From NCBI GenBank assembly GCA_027312225.1, contig DAICXK010000002.1, positions 367 through 64,366 of the forward strand: 64,000 bases of DNA, written 5' to 3'. Below, piece by piece: positions 50,565 through 59,336 of the stretch. The stretch is from Candidatus Saccharimonadota bacterium. Its GTDB lineage: Bacteria; Patescibacteriota; Saccharimonadia; Saccharimonadales; Saccharimonadaceae. The notes under the pieces were generated by a model. The model did no database searches, was not told where the DNA came from, and saw nothing but the letters and a program-made list of their open reading frames with translations. A program made the position numbers and the translations under genes. Each line of letters begins with the position of its first letter. Position 1 is the stretch's first letter.

Positions 50565-51544
50565 TGTTTACTGATGTGTCCGCCGCCCATCATCTGGGCG
50601 GGCAGTGCCGAGACTTGTTGGCCATTAAGAATCAGGGTGCCGCCATTCAGTTCTCCATTACCGTCAAAGTCGATCGTTGACTGGCCAGCCAGGTTAATAG
50701 TGCCGCCATTGATAATCAAGTCACCGTTAGAGTCGATGGCGTCGGTGTCGCCATCGGCAACCTTCACGGTGATAGTGCCGCCATTGATGGTGATGACAGG
50801 GCTGGAATTCAGGTCTGATTCCGAGCCGTTAATGCCATCATCCGTGGCATAGATATCGATCGTGCCATCGTTAATCGTGACAAGCGGTGCTTCCATGCCT
50901 TCTTCACTGTTGGGGACGGTAATGGTACCATCATTGACGGTGAGGTTGAGGTCGGCCTTGATGGCGTTGCCTATATTTGAGGTGATGGTGTAGGTACCGC
51001 TGTCGATAGTGAGGTTGCGGGTACTCATGATACCATGTTTGAACTGGGCATCGATCGTCAGTGTGCCACTACCGGCAAACGTGACATCACCCGTGGCGTA
51101 GATAACAGCATCATGATCCTCGTCGCTACGCGATGCACTGTCGGTCAGTGTATTTTGGCTGCCGCTCGCCGTTTCGATGACCGCAAGGTTCGCCTTCTCA
51201 ATGGTGATTGCAGTACCGTCGGTGTTGCTAATAGCCGTGCCATTTAACAGTAGTCGTACATTACCATTACTGTTCACGGTAACGCCAGCATTGGTCGAGC
51301 CGCTGAGGATGTAGGTACCGGCCGAGGTAATAGCCAGCGGCTCGTCTGATAGTGTCATCTCAGTTGTTGGTAGGGCGTCCCAGTCGGTGCTCTCACTCTC
51401 TGTTGTGGTATCCGCAGACCGGCCGGTACTATTGGTGTCCACTTGTGATTGCGTGTACCAATAGTATCCACCGCCTCCAAGGCCAAGCAGTAATATCGCT
51501 ATGCCCGCTATGATGATAATTCGCTTATGGGTTGGGTTGTTCAT
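50561..51544 (-). CDS. Cthe_2159-like beta-helix carbohydrate-binding protein
   Basis: 327 residues: one N-terminal membrane helix (IIIIAGIAILLLGLGGGGYYW), a Ser/Thr-rich linker, then repeated short beta-helix rungs (AGTYILSGSTNAGVTV, GDVTFAGSGTLTIDA, GTYTITSNIGNAI, INGGTITVKVADGDTDAI). This matches the 'carbohydrate-binding domain-containing' Cthe_2159 family, whose known member binds cellulose and calcium. It is probably surface-exposed. The end is Gly/His-rich (MMGGGHISKH). AAGGAGAA precedes the start on the minus strand. Confidence 0.85.
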   Translation of the reverse strand: MNNPTHKRIIIIAGIAILLLGLGGGGYYWYTQSQVDTNSTGRSADTTTESESTDWDALPTTEMTLSDEPLAITSAGTYILSGSTNAGVTVNSNGNVRLLLNGTAISNTDGTAITIEKANLAVIETASGSQNTLTDSASRSDEDHDAVIYATGDVTFAGSGTLTIDAQFKHGIMSTRNLTIDSGTYTITSNIGNAIKADLNLTVNDGTITVPNSEEGMEAPLVTINDGTIDIYATDDGINGSESDLNSSPVITINGGTITVKVADGDTDAIDSNGDLIINGGTINLAGQSTIDFDGNGELNGGTLILNGQQVSALPAQMMGGGHISKH

Positions 51545-51693
51545 GGGTGAAGTTCTCCTTATATCTTGTATTTATACATCGCTCTACTAAGATAACTGTA
51601 CGAGACGAATCTGTGTTTTACCTGAGAATAAATTGAGGAGCGACAAGAAAGCTAACAGTTTTTATTAGGGCAGGCTCTTTCATACATAAGTGT

Positions 51694-51709
51694 TATAATG
51701 AGGCAAATG
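51694..51709 (+). promoter_or_regulatory. Helicase promoter overlapping an upstream ATG
   Basis: TATAAT (51694-51699) contains part of ATG 51698. A leaderless transcript would begin at ATG 51707, 8 nt after the box. The same arrangement (TATAATGAGGCAARTGG) precedes lepB. Confidence 0.55.
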
Positions 51710-52732
51710 GGGACGAGCATAAAAAATTTCAATCAGCTACCAACGATTGATTTCAGAAGTAAAATCTGCAAAGCGGTGGATGTCAATCAGGTAGTGATTT
51801 TGACGGCTGAAACAGGGGCAGGTAAAAGTACGCAAGTGCCGCAATACCTGGCCGAGCACGGGTATACCAGGGTGATTGTGACGCAGCCACGAATCCTCGC
51901 GGCACGGAACCTGGCGCGCCGCGTACGCGAAGAGTGGGCGGAACGCAACACCGAGGACAGCAGCGAGATTATTGGCTATCGCACGGCGCACGAACGTGAT
52001 GATAGTGGCCGAACAAAAATTTTATACTGTACGGATGGACTGCAGTTAGTGCGAGAGTTGACGGGCAGCGGCACTACCGATCGTCAGGTGTTGGTATTGG
52101 ATGAGGTGCATGAATGGAACGAGAACATGGAAGTGCTGGTGGCGTGGGCAAAGCGTCGTGCCGAAGAAGACCCTACATTCAAGGTGGTGGTGATGAGCGC
52201 GACATTGGACGATCAAGCCCTGGCGGACTATTTTGAGACAGACGCGGTCATCAAAATCCCGGGTCGCCATTTTGAAGTGACCAAGCGCCGGGGCAGCGAC
52301 ATTATTGATGAATTACTACGGCAGCTCGAACAGCCTCAGCATAATATCCTGACCTTTTTACCTGGTAAAAGCGAGATTCAGAATGTGACTGAGGCGATTG
52401 AAGAAAAAGCCAAAAAGGCAGGCGTGCCAATTATTCCTCTGCATAGCCAGCTTGAGGCTGAGATGCAACAGAAGGCCTTTGCCGGGTATCCTCACGGCAA
52501 GATTATCCTTGCGACCAATATTGCGCAGACAAGCGTGACGATTGACGATATCGACATGGTGCTCGACAGCGGATTAGAACGCCGCGCCGAGGTGCGCAGC
52601 GGTGTTGAAGGGTTGTTTATCGCGCAAATATCCCAGGCCGATTGTCTGCAACGCGCGGGACGAGCAGGCCGCACTAAGCCTGGTGAGTATATATTGGCGC
52701 CGTACGACGTTATGCCATGTTTGCCGTTTTAG
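51707..52732 (+). CDS. DEAH-box helicase (HrpA/HrpB-like), N-terminal half, ends at in-frame TAG
   Basis: About 341 residues with the full RecA-like motor: Walker A ETGAGKSTQVPQYL, DEVH box LVLDEVHEWN, SAT motif VMSATLDD, and motif VI QRAGRAGRTKPG. The reading frame stops at TAG (52730-52732) inside a conserved stretch: PCLPF before it, and DRPEYAIPEIMRTHIDRLTL directly after it in the same frame. Family members continue through this point without a stop. It may be a point mutation, a sequencing error, or a read-through stop. The helicase acts on RNA or RNA-protein complexes. Confidence 0.85.
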   Translation: MGTSIKNFNQLPTIDFRSKICKAVDVNQVVILTAETGAGKSTQVPQYLAEHGYTRVIVTQPRILAARNLARRVREEWAERNTEDSSEIIGYRTAHERDDSGRTKILYCTDGLQLVRELTGSGTTDRQVLVLDEVHEWNENMEVLVAWAKRRAEEDPTFKVVVMSATLDDQALADYFETDAVIKIPGRHFEVTKRRGSDIIDELLRQLEQPQHNILTFLPGKSEIQNVTEAIEEKAKKAGVPIIPLHSQLEAEMQQKAFAGYPHGKIILATNIAQTSVTIDDIDMVLDSGLERRAEVRSGVEGLFIAQISQADCLQRAGRAGRTKPGEYILAPYDVMPCLPF

Positions 52733-54034
52733 GATCGCCCAGAGTACGCCATTCCGGAGATTATGCGTACTCATATTGACCGGCTGACGCTGCGGCTGGC
52801 GAGCATTGGTATCGATATCGAAACCCTGGATTTCTATCATGATCCGTCGCACGGGGCGATCAAGCGCGCCAAGCATACCCTTGTATCGCTGGGCGCCCTG
52901 ACACCGCGCGGCGAGATTACGAACACAGGCCGCGCTATGGAGCGATTCCCGGTTGAATCAAGCTATGCCCGTATGCTTGTTGAGGCAGAAGGGTGCAGTG
53001 CTGATGTTCAATCGAAGCTTGCAACCATTATTGCTATTCAGGAAGTTGGGGGCATTGTCAGAGGTGGAGCAAACTATATCGGTTGGCAGGTGTATGTCAC
53101 CCAAAAGCAGTCGGACTTGTTGGCACAGTATGATGTCTTCGTGGCACTACCACGCATCCCCCCTGATATGTACGAGGTGACAGGAATACTTGCGAAAAAT
53201 ATCGACAAAGCCGAAGAGGTTATTGAACGCCTTCATCGTGACTTAGGTCTCGAACAGGGTGAACTGACGGCGATTACACCCGATGAGGCAGCACAGTTGA
53301 TGCGAGCTATCGTCGCCGGGCAGATTCATCAGTTATGGACGCTTGATGATCATGGCGAGTATGAACATGTGACGACACGCCAGCAACGTGAACTATCGAG
53401 TAGCTCGGTGGTACGAGGTGCGCGGTTGGTGACGGGGACACCGTTTGACCTTGAGGTGCCGATGAGGGGTGGCGAACTAAGTACGCTGCATCTTTTACAG
53501 AATGTCACTGTCGTTACTACGACGTGGCTGCTTGAACTGTCACCTGAACGATTTGGTACCCGCAAACCGGAGATTTATTATGACCCACGTCTTGGCGGCC
53601 TTGCGAGTCGTCAGCGGGTCCGCTTTGGCAAGATTGTCCTCGAGGGACCGGCCGAACCGATCCTTGATAACACGCCCACTGCGCAGCGACAGTTCGTCGA
53701 TGCGTTTACTGACTGGGCACACAGCAGGGTAGAGCGAGAGCTACGCATCCTGGGGCGCTACAACCGAAACGTGCCAAACGTGACGCGTAGCCAAGTGCAG
53801 CATTATGTGCGGACGAAATCTCCATGGATCACGAACCTACAGCAGCTAGAGTCTGGCGACAAAAAGATGCTGCTAGAGGCGGCTGAACCCGAGACATATC
53901 TGGGCCGAGATTTTCGTGTCGAGCTTGAACGCAAGGGCGGTCGCTCGCAGGCAGGGAACCACAAGCCGCACGAAAGCCGCCGTCGTGGATGGCAGCCGCG
54001 TCACAAACGAAAGTATAGTCGCGATAAATGGTAG
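52733..54034 (+). pseudogene. DEAH-box helicase, C-terminal half, in frame after the TAG
   Basis: 434 codons in the same frame as the N-terminal half, from GAT 52733. The first ATG is 52763, giving 423 residues if initiated there, but no ribosome site precedes it. It carries the helicase-associated HA2 region (SPHGAIKRAKHTLVSLGAL, ITNTGRAMERFPVESSYARM) and the C-terminal domain, ending with a basic tail (RRRGWQPRHKRKYSRDKW). Codon usage and domains look intact, so decay, if any, is recent. Without read-through, this half would be separated from its motor. Confidence 0.7.
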
Positions 54035-54042
54035 GGGTACGT

Positions 54043-54294
54043 ATGAATAAGAAGGTCATTATCGAGAGTATCGGCTGGGGCGGTGTCATCCTGATTCTGG
54101 GGGCGTTTATGTTGAATACGTTTGGGCTGATGGATGTTAAGAATATCTGGTACAGCATCATGAATGTATTTGGCGCAATTGGCGTAGTGGTATCATCCAT
54201 ACCAAAGCGCAATTGGCAGCCTGTCGTTATTAACGGCGTATGGTTCCTCGTAGCCGTCATCGGGATTATAAAAGCGCTTGCACTACACCCGTAG
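54043..54294 (+). CDS. CBU_0592-like small membrane protein
   Basis: 83 residues with three hydrophobic segments. IIESIGWGGVILILGAFML, WYSIMNVFGAIGVVVSS and VINGVWFLVAVIGIIKA match the CBU_0592 family of small integral membrane proteins of unknown role. The ATG at 54043 has TAGGGG 6 nt before it; another in-frame ATG at 54028 overlaps the helicase stop. It ends 43 nt before the next gene. Confidence 0.75.
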   Translation: MNKKVIIESIGWGGVILILGAFMLNTFGLMDVKNIWYSIMNVFGAIGVVVSSIPKRNWQPVVINGVWFLVAVIGIIKALALHP

Positions 54295-54337
54295 CGGTAT
54301 GCTATAATAGTAGACACAATATATGGAGGAGGGCGAC

Positions 54338-54973
54338 ATGAGTAGTTCAGAATCTCTATATCAATCGAAAGGGTGGATGGGGTATGGCCCAGCGTCAAGA
54401 CCAACGCAATACGAGATACTTTTGCGTCAAAGCCGCCTGATGGGACGATCAGCGGCAAAAGCATGCAAGATCAGTCCGAATGTCATCGACACGTTCAGGC
54501 ATGACTTAATTGATGGTGACACTGCCGAGCGCAAGTTCTTTGAACGCAATCCTGATCATATCCACAAGATTGTCGAACAGTCGCAAGAGATTCTGGCGGG
54601 CGCAAAGACGGTCATTTTGCCGTACAATCTTTTTCCTGACACCGTCACCATTGACCGCATGAAGGTAACGATTACATTGTGGCAATCGCTCTGGTCACGC
54701 GAGGTCGTGACACTCCGTATTGAGGATATTCTGAACGTTCAGGCGCACATTGGGTTGTTATTTGGGTCATTGACGATCTCGACCCGTGTGATGAATAGTA
54801 CTGACCACTTTCAGATCAGTGGCTTTTGGAACAGGGATGCTAAGCGCCTGAAACATATTATTCAAGGTTATATGATCGCTCTGCATCAAGGAATTGACGT
54901 ATCAGGACTTACGACCGAACGGTTGACGCGTAAGTTGTTGGAACTTGGTGATGATCCGCGGGTTGTGAAGTAG
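54338..54973 (+). CDS. PH-like domain protein, unknown
   Basis: 211 residues, soluble. The middle and end (VTIDRMKVTITLWQSLWSRE, LRIEDILNVQAHIGLLFGSL, ISGFWNRDAKRLKHIIQGYM) have the strand-rich pattern with a final helix seen in bacterial PH-like domains. The N-terminus is Ser/Arg-rich. Function is unknown; interaction with membranes or proteins is a guess. The GGAGGAGGG site fixes the start at ATG 54338. TATAAT at 54303-54308, preceded by TATGC, is its promoter. Confidence 0.65.
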   Translation: MSSSESLYQSKGWMGYGPASRPTQYEILLRQSRLMGRSAAKACKISPNVIDTFRHDLIDGDTAERKFFERNPDHIHKIVEQSQEILAGAKTVILPYNLFPDTVTIDRMKVTITLWQSLWSREVVTLRIEDILNVQAHIGLLFGSLTISTRVMNSTDHFQISGFWNRDAKRLKHIIQGYMIALHQGIDVSGLTTERLTRKLLELGDDPRVVK

Positions 54974-54975
54974 AG

Positions 54976-55032
54976 TTGACTTTTCATCAAGCTTATGCTA
55001 TGATTGAATTATAACTTGATAAAACAAACATG
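54976..55032 (+). promoter_or_regulatory. Promoter and leader shared with the gene at 9865
   Basis: TTGACT (54976-54981) and TATGAT (54999-55004) are spaced by 17 bp, with GCTTATGC before the -10. The leader ends ATAAAACAAACATG, as at 9854-9867. ATCAAG (54986-54991) and CTTGAT (55015-55020) form a second dyad. Confidence 0.65.
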
Positions 55033-55983
55033 ACATCACAGCAAGACCCCAACTTCAGTGAATACTCTCCCGAACAGCGCCGGGCAAGTGGTGAGTTGTC
55101 AGGTGAGGCGGTGCAGGCACGGGGCGAACTTCATAATGCATGGAATGATACGCTGTATGGCAATCTTGAATCTTCGCAAGAAAGTGATGGCGAGATTGCT
55201 GTCGAGGACCTGACACCACGCATCGATAATCAACAGGTCGCCAGGGCGGTTGATGGTGATCCGTATCTTGACGAGCTTGGCAAGCAGCGTATCGATGAGG
55301 CTGGGTTGTATCGAGATGCGCAAGAGGTTCAGACAGGTGCCAACGAAGTACTTGCTGATGTTGGCTTGGATGCTCCCGAGCAAAGCGTGTCACAGCGAGA
55401 AGCTATGAACAAGACGACGGCTGAGGCACTGCTGGATGGTCAGGATGAAGATTCTGGCCGGTTAAGCAATGAGGACCGTCGGGATGCCCGTAATGCTGCA
55501 ATTGCCTCGGAATTAGACAAAGCGATGCGAAGCGGCGACACAACGCCGTTCGAACATCTCCCACCGTCAGTCGCCTCAAAAGTGGGTGCTTGGCTCGGTG
55601 AGGTGGGACGTCAATATGGTAGCGCCGAATCTGCACCGAACGATGTAATTGCCGAGATTGGCGCGTATGTTGCATTTGCTGAAAAGGTGTCGGCTGACAC
55701 CGAGGGTGAGACGGTGACACGCATCGACCCAGCAAATGGTGAAGTAGTAGCCGAGTCGACTGATGATATTATTATGCGCATACTAGATGATGAGCCAAAC
55801 GCCATGGCATTACTTGGTTCCGAGCAGCAAGCAAAAATTCGGGCCCTTAAGGACGATGTCGCGACACGTACCGACGGCTATTTCTTGGCAACGATGAAGG
55901 AGCAAGATAAAGCCTCCTTGATCGAACATATACGAGTGTCGTTACTGTCGGCAAATGCCGAGCGGCTTGCGCCCGCGGCATAG
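55030..55983 (+). CDS. Acidic soluble protein, unknown
   Basis: 317 residues, acidic and mostly helical, without membrane segments or cysteines. Some parts are compact (IASELDKAMRSGDTTPFEHL, PPSVASKVGAWLGEVGRQYG), others disordered (SSQESDGEIAVEDLTPR). I recognise no family. Its promoter and leader are close copies of those of the small acidic gene at 9865. It is transcribed alone, ahead of a broken permease gene. Confidence 0.7.
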   Translation: MTSQQDPNFSEYSPEQRRASGELSGEAVQARGELHNAWNDTLYGNLESSQESDGEIAVEDLTPRIDNQQVARAVDGDPYLDELGKQRIDEAGLYRDAQEVQTGANEVLADVGLDAPEQSVSQREAMNKTTAEALLDGQDEDSGRLSNEDRRDARNAAIASELDKAMRSGDTTPFEHLPPSVASKVGAWLGEVGRQYGSAESAPNDVIAEIGAYVAFAEKVSADTEGETVTRIDPANGEVVAESTDDIIMRILDDEPNAMALLGSEQQAKIRALKDDVATRTDGYFLATMKEQDKASLIEHIRVSLLSANAERLAPAA

Positions 55984-56033
55984 CAACAATTCAATAATTC
56001 GCGTGCGTTCAAACCCATCCATGTTCTGGTGCT

Positions 56034-56306
56034 GAGGATATTGGCAAACTGTTTCGCTATGAGGCAGCGTGGATTGGCTTCCTCGGTGGAGCTATCGGCG
56101 TGGTGTTGGCGTTCCTCGTGACGTTGCTTAATCCGGTGATTGCTGATGCACTCGACCTCGAAGAAGGCACGCAATTACTGCAGATGGACTGGCTATTGAG
56201 CGGTGTCTTAATTGCCGGGCTGATGGTTGTGGCGATTGTGTCGGGATGGTTCCCCTCGCGAAAAGCGGCAAAATTAGATCCGATTGAAGCATTAAGGACA
56301 GAGTAG
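56034..56306 (+). pseudogene. C-terminal remnant of an FtsX/MacB-type ABC permease
   Basis: The frame encodes EDIGKLFRYEAAWIGFLGG at its start and ends SRKAAKLDPIEALRTE. This matches the last ~90 residues of the intact permease at 58063-59334 (VGRLFKFEAAWIGFLGG … SRKAAKLDPIEALRTE). Upstream, homology stops near 56030 and a TAA occurs at 55995-55997. The first ~330 residues of the permease are missing. An internal GTG (56100) could give a 68-residue product, but a functional permease is impossible. The partner ATPase begins 18 nt later. Confidence 0.82.
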
Positions 56307-56308
56307 GA

Positions 56309-56327
56309 TATACTGGGGATAGTTATG
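56309..56327 (+). promoter_or_regulatory. Promoter of the MacB-like ATPase
   Basis: TATACT (56309-56314) starts 3 nt after the stop of the permease remnant and lies 10 nt before ATG 56325. The ATPase thus has its own promoter and does not depend on the broken gene. Confidence 0.5.
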
Positions 56328-57050
56328 ATTGAAGTAAAACATATTACAAAGACGTATGGTAAAAAGCAAAATGCCTTTGTGGCACTTGATGATGTGAGCT
56401 TGACGATTCCAAAAGGCGCGAGTGTGGCGATTCTTGGTAAATCCGGAAGTGGTAAGTCAACACTCATGCATGCGATGAGCGGGCTCGATCGCCCAGAGAA
56501 GGGCGAGGTTATCATTGATGGCCAGAATATCCTAAAACTCAAGCAAAAGGCGGTTGATCGTTTTCGTGCCGAGAAGATTGGGTTTATATTCCAAAGCTTT
56601 TTCGTGCAAGGCAATGAAAGTGTCTATGACAATGTCAGCCTGCCGCTTGAGATTGCTCGTGTTTCTCGCGGCAAACGCAAAGCACGTGTCGATGAGGCGC
56701 TAAGGGCAGTGGAGCTAACAGACAAGACAAAAAGTAAGGCACGTAACCTGTCTGGTGGACAAAAGCAGCGTCTGGCGATTGCGCGGGCAATTGCTAATGA
56801 ACCAAGTATCATTTTTGCGGACGAGCCAACAGGTAACCTTGACAGTGTGACTGGCGATAAGATTGAAAAATTGCTGTTTGGCTATAACAAGCAAAAGAAC
56901 GTAACGCTGATTATCGTGACGCATGATCCAGAGCTGGCAGCTAAATGCGATATGCTGGTCAATATTAAAGATGGTAAGATTGAGTCGATTGAACAGGCTG
57001 ACGTGAAGGCCGCCAAGGTGACACGACGAGTGACGAAAAAGGTTCAATAA
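56325..57050 (+). CDS. ABC transporter ATP-binding protein, LolD/MacB type
   Basis: 241 residues. Walker A GKSGSGKST (37-45), signature LSGGQKQRLAIARAIA, Walker B IIFADEPTGNLD and the switch VTHDPELAAKC are intact. It belongs to the family that works with FtsX-like permeases in mechanotransmission or lipoprotein/peptide export. The permease directly upstream is truncated; the intact one is 1 kb downstream beyond proB, and is the likely partner. A Lys/Val-rich tail (KAAKVTRRVTKKVQ) follows the core. Confidence 0.94.
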   Translation: MIEVKHITKTYGKKQNAFVALDDVSLTIPKGASVAILGKSGSGKSTLMHAMSGLDRPEKGEVIIDGQNILKLKQKAVDRFRAEKIGFIFQSFFVQGNESVYDNVSLPLEIARVSRGKRKARVDEALRAVELTDKTKSKARNLSGGQKQRLAIARAIANEPSIIFADEPTGNLDSVTGDKIEKLLFGYNKQKNVTLIIVTHDPELAAKCDMLVNIKDGKIESIEQADVKAAKVTRRVTKKVQ

Positions 57051-57147
57051 TAATGCAGGCATTTACTTTTCTTACACCCCCCGCACCCACACCTACATGG
57101 CAGCTGGGGTACGTTAGCGAGTAAATATATTTAACCAAAGTCAGGTC

Positions 57148-57172
57148 AACGCCCCAGCCAAGGGGCGTTTGT
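57148..57172 (+). terminator. Candidate intrinsic terminator before proB
   Basis: AACGCCCC (57148-57155) and GGGGCGTT (57162-57169) form an 8-bp stem with a 6-nt loop and a short TTTG tail. The T-run is weak. The rest of the 157-nt gap (57051-57147) holds nothing I can identify. Confidence 0.65.
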
Positions 57173-57207
57173 GCGTCTAGACCATGAGCTGACGAGAGGA
57201 GAACAAA

Positions 57208-58002
57208 ATGTATTACCAGACAGAAAAAGACTTGGTTATTGTAAAAGTGGGCACGAATGTGTTGGCTGATACGACGGGCGGTCGTGAAGCGTTGGACGAA
57301 CAGTCCTTCGAGAGGATTGGGCGTGAGGTCCGCGCGTTATCTGGCGCTACCACAGGGGTTATCTTAGTGTCGTCGGGTGCGATTACTGCAGGTGTATTGG
57401 GTGAGAAAAAGCGTCGAGGGGATATCGATAATGTGTTTGAGTTGCAGCGGTACGCGGCTCGTGGTTGGGATAGTGTTGTGCAGCAGTGGAAACAGTCGAT
57501 TGGCAGTGAACAGGTCAGCTCGACACTGCTGACTAAAAGAGAAATTCATACCGAAGCCATGCGGACGAAGGCGTTAGGCGTTATGAGCTGTTGCCTGTCG
57601 CATGGAGATGTGTTTGTAGTCAACGAGAACGACACCATTAGCGACGACGAGATAAAGTTCGGCGACAATGATACGTTGGCGGCGGCAATTGCGGTAGAAT
57701 GCGCGCGGGCAGAGTTGTTTCGGTCGGTAAAAATGGTCCTACTGACAAATATCAATGGGCTGCGGACCGATCGGGATGATGCGACGACGTTGGTGAGCAA
57801 CGTGACGGACATTGCTGCGGTTGAGTGTTACGCTGGAGAGGCAGCGAACGGGCATAGCCGTGGCGGTATGGCAACGAAAGTGCGGGCGGCAAAACTAGCG
57901 GCCGAAGCGGGTATCGAAACATTCATCGCCGATGGTCGTGTTGATGGTGCGATAGGAAAGGTACTTGCAGGTGAAATCGGAACACGTTTTGTCAGGACGT
58001 AG
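57208..58002 (+). CDS. proB: Glutamate 5-kinase, kinase domain only
   Basis: 264 residues of the amino-acid-kinase fold: VIVKVGTNVLADTTGG at the start, VILVSSGAITAGVLGEKK, VVNENDTISDDEIKFGDNDTLAA (substrate and Mg site), and GGMATKVRAAKLA (ATP site). It phosphorylates glutamate, the first proline-synthesis step. The C-terminal PUA domain of the E. coli enzyme is missing, as in some short ProB proteins. proA and proC are not in the window. It lies between an ABC ATPase and its likely permease. An AGGAGA site is 5 nt before the ATG. Confidence 0.88.
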   Translation: MYYQTEKDLVIVKVGTNVLADTTGGREALDEQSFERIGREVRALSGATTGVILVSSGAITAGVLGEKKRRGDIDNVFELQRYAARGWDSVVQQWKQSIGSEQVSSTLLTKREIHTEAMRTKALGVMSCCLSHGDVFVVNENDTISDDEIKFGDNDTLAAAIAVECARAELFRSVKMVLLTNINGLRTDRDDATTLVSNVTDIAAVECYAGEAANGHSRGGMATKVRAAKLAAEAGIETFIADGRVDGAIGKVLAGEIGTRFVRT

Positions 58003-58062
58003 TGTAGAATAGACATAAGAGAAACACCACTAGGTGCAAGAGGAAAGGTACGACGAGGATAC

Positions 58063-59334
58063 ATGAAGTTAGCAGATACTATTAGGCGGGCAGGACGAAG
58101 CCTGCGTCAGGCAAAAGCAAGGACACTCTTAACAAGTCTTGCGATCGGTGTCGGTGCGTTTACGATTACATTGGCTCTTGCAGCCGGTGCCGGTGGTCGA
58201 CAATACGCTAGTGATATCATCAGCAGCAACACTGACGTGCGCGAACTCTATGTCCAGCCGAAGATGGATGAGGGAAGCATGGACTTTACTAAGCCGCAGG
58301 AATATGTCGAAGGGCCAGCCATGCAATTTGGGGGTGGCGCGTCGATGAAAATGCTGACCGAAGATGACCTTGCAAAGCTTGAAAAAATTGAGAATGTCGC
58401 AGAGGTGACGCCAATCTATAATGCCTCGGCACTCTACATCACTCGTGAGGGCCAGAAGAAATACCAGGCAGGACTCGAGCCATACAATGCAGCGATAAAG
58501 TCTGAGGTGCTCGCAGGCGTACCGGGTGATATCAAGGAGGATGAGGTAATACTACCGTCTGCCTTTGCTGAGGTGTTAGGACTACCTTTGGCCGAAGAAT
58601 CAATTGGCAAGGTTGTTAATGTTGCGATGGCAAATGCAGCGACTGGTGAAGAAAAGATGTATCCACTGAAGGTGCGAGCAATTATCAAGAGCTCTATCTT
58701 GTCTGCAGTGGGCAGTACAACTTTACAGACCAGTCGTGCGACGGTAGCAGAAATGTACGACTTTAGTGTCGAGGGTACACCGCTCGCGAAAGCATATGTG
58801 GGTGCAACGGTGATGGCGAACGACGAAGCAAACGCCGAGGATGTCAAACAGGCGGTGATTGATGCGGGGTATGACGCACAGACTGCCGAGGATCTGATGG
58901 GCTTTCTGTTCCAGTTCATTAACGTACTGATGGGCATCCTGATCGGATTTGGCGCGCTAGCGGTCCTGACGAGCGTATTTGGTATCATCAACACGCAATA
59001 CATTTCGGTTCTCGAGCGTACGCAGCAGATTGGCCTGATGAAGGCATTGGGTATGCGACGTCGCGATGTGGGCCGATTGTTCAAGTTTGAAGCTGCATGG
59101 ATTGGATTTTTGGGTGGTGCACTGGGATCGGGTGTCGCGCTGCTAGCTGGAACGATGGCAAATCCGTGGATATCCGATACACTAAGCCTTGGCGATTCAC
59201 ACTTGCTGATATTTCAGCCATGGTCATTTGCGGCAATCATTGGTGGTTTGATGTTTGTGGCAGTGGTATCGGGTATCTTGCCAAGCCGCAAAGCGGCAAA
59301 GCTTGATCCAATCGAAGCCTTGAGGACTGAATAG
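58063..59334 (+). CDS. FtsX/MacB-type ABC permease
   Basis: 423 residues: an N-terminal helix (LLTSLAIGVGAFTITLALAAG), a ~220-residue extracytoplasmic domain, then three C-terminal helices (LFQFINVLMGILIGFGALAVL, WIGFLGGALGSGVALLAG, FAAIIGGLMFVAVVSGI). The conserved GMRRRDVGRLFKFEAAW loop and the final KLDPIEALRTE are typical. It should pair with the ATPase at 56325. GAGGA precedes ATG 58063. uppP follows after 2 nt and may be co-transcribed. Confidence 0.92.
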   Translation: MKLADTIRRAGRSLRQAKARTLLTSLAIGVGAFTITLALAAGAGGRQYASDIISSNTDVRELYVQPKMDEGSMDFTKPQEYVEGPAMQFGGGASMKMLTEDDLAKLEKIENVAEVTPIYNASALYITREGQKKYQAGLEPYNAAIKSEVLAGVPGDIKEDEVILPSAFAEVLGLPLAEESIGKVVNVAMANAATGEEKMYPLKVRAIIKSSILSAVGSTTLQTSRATVAEMYDFSVEGTPLAKAYVGATVMANDEANAEDVKQAVIDAGYDAQTAEDLMGFLFQFINVLMGILIGFGALAVLTSVFGIINTQYISVLERTQQIGLMKALGMRRRDVGRLFKFEAAWIGFLGGALGSGVALLAGTMANPWISDTLSLGDSHLLIFQPWSFAAIIGGLMFVAVVSGILPSRKAAKLDPIEALRTE

Positions 59335-59336
59335 TA

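Noticed and set aside
52730-52732. General reassignment of TAG suggested by the split helicase
   Set aside because: TAG is the stop of ftsZ, rplU, ileS, serS and others, and RF1 is encoded in the window. The TAG in the helicase is a local event.
57051-57147. Possible structured RNA before proB
   Set aside because: There is a C-rich stretch and some short pairings, but no consistent fold or known riboswitch motif. Only the terminator-like hairpin at 57148-57172 is supported.
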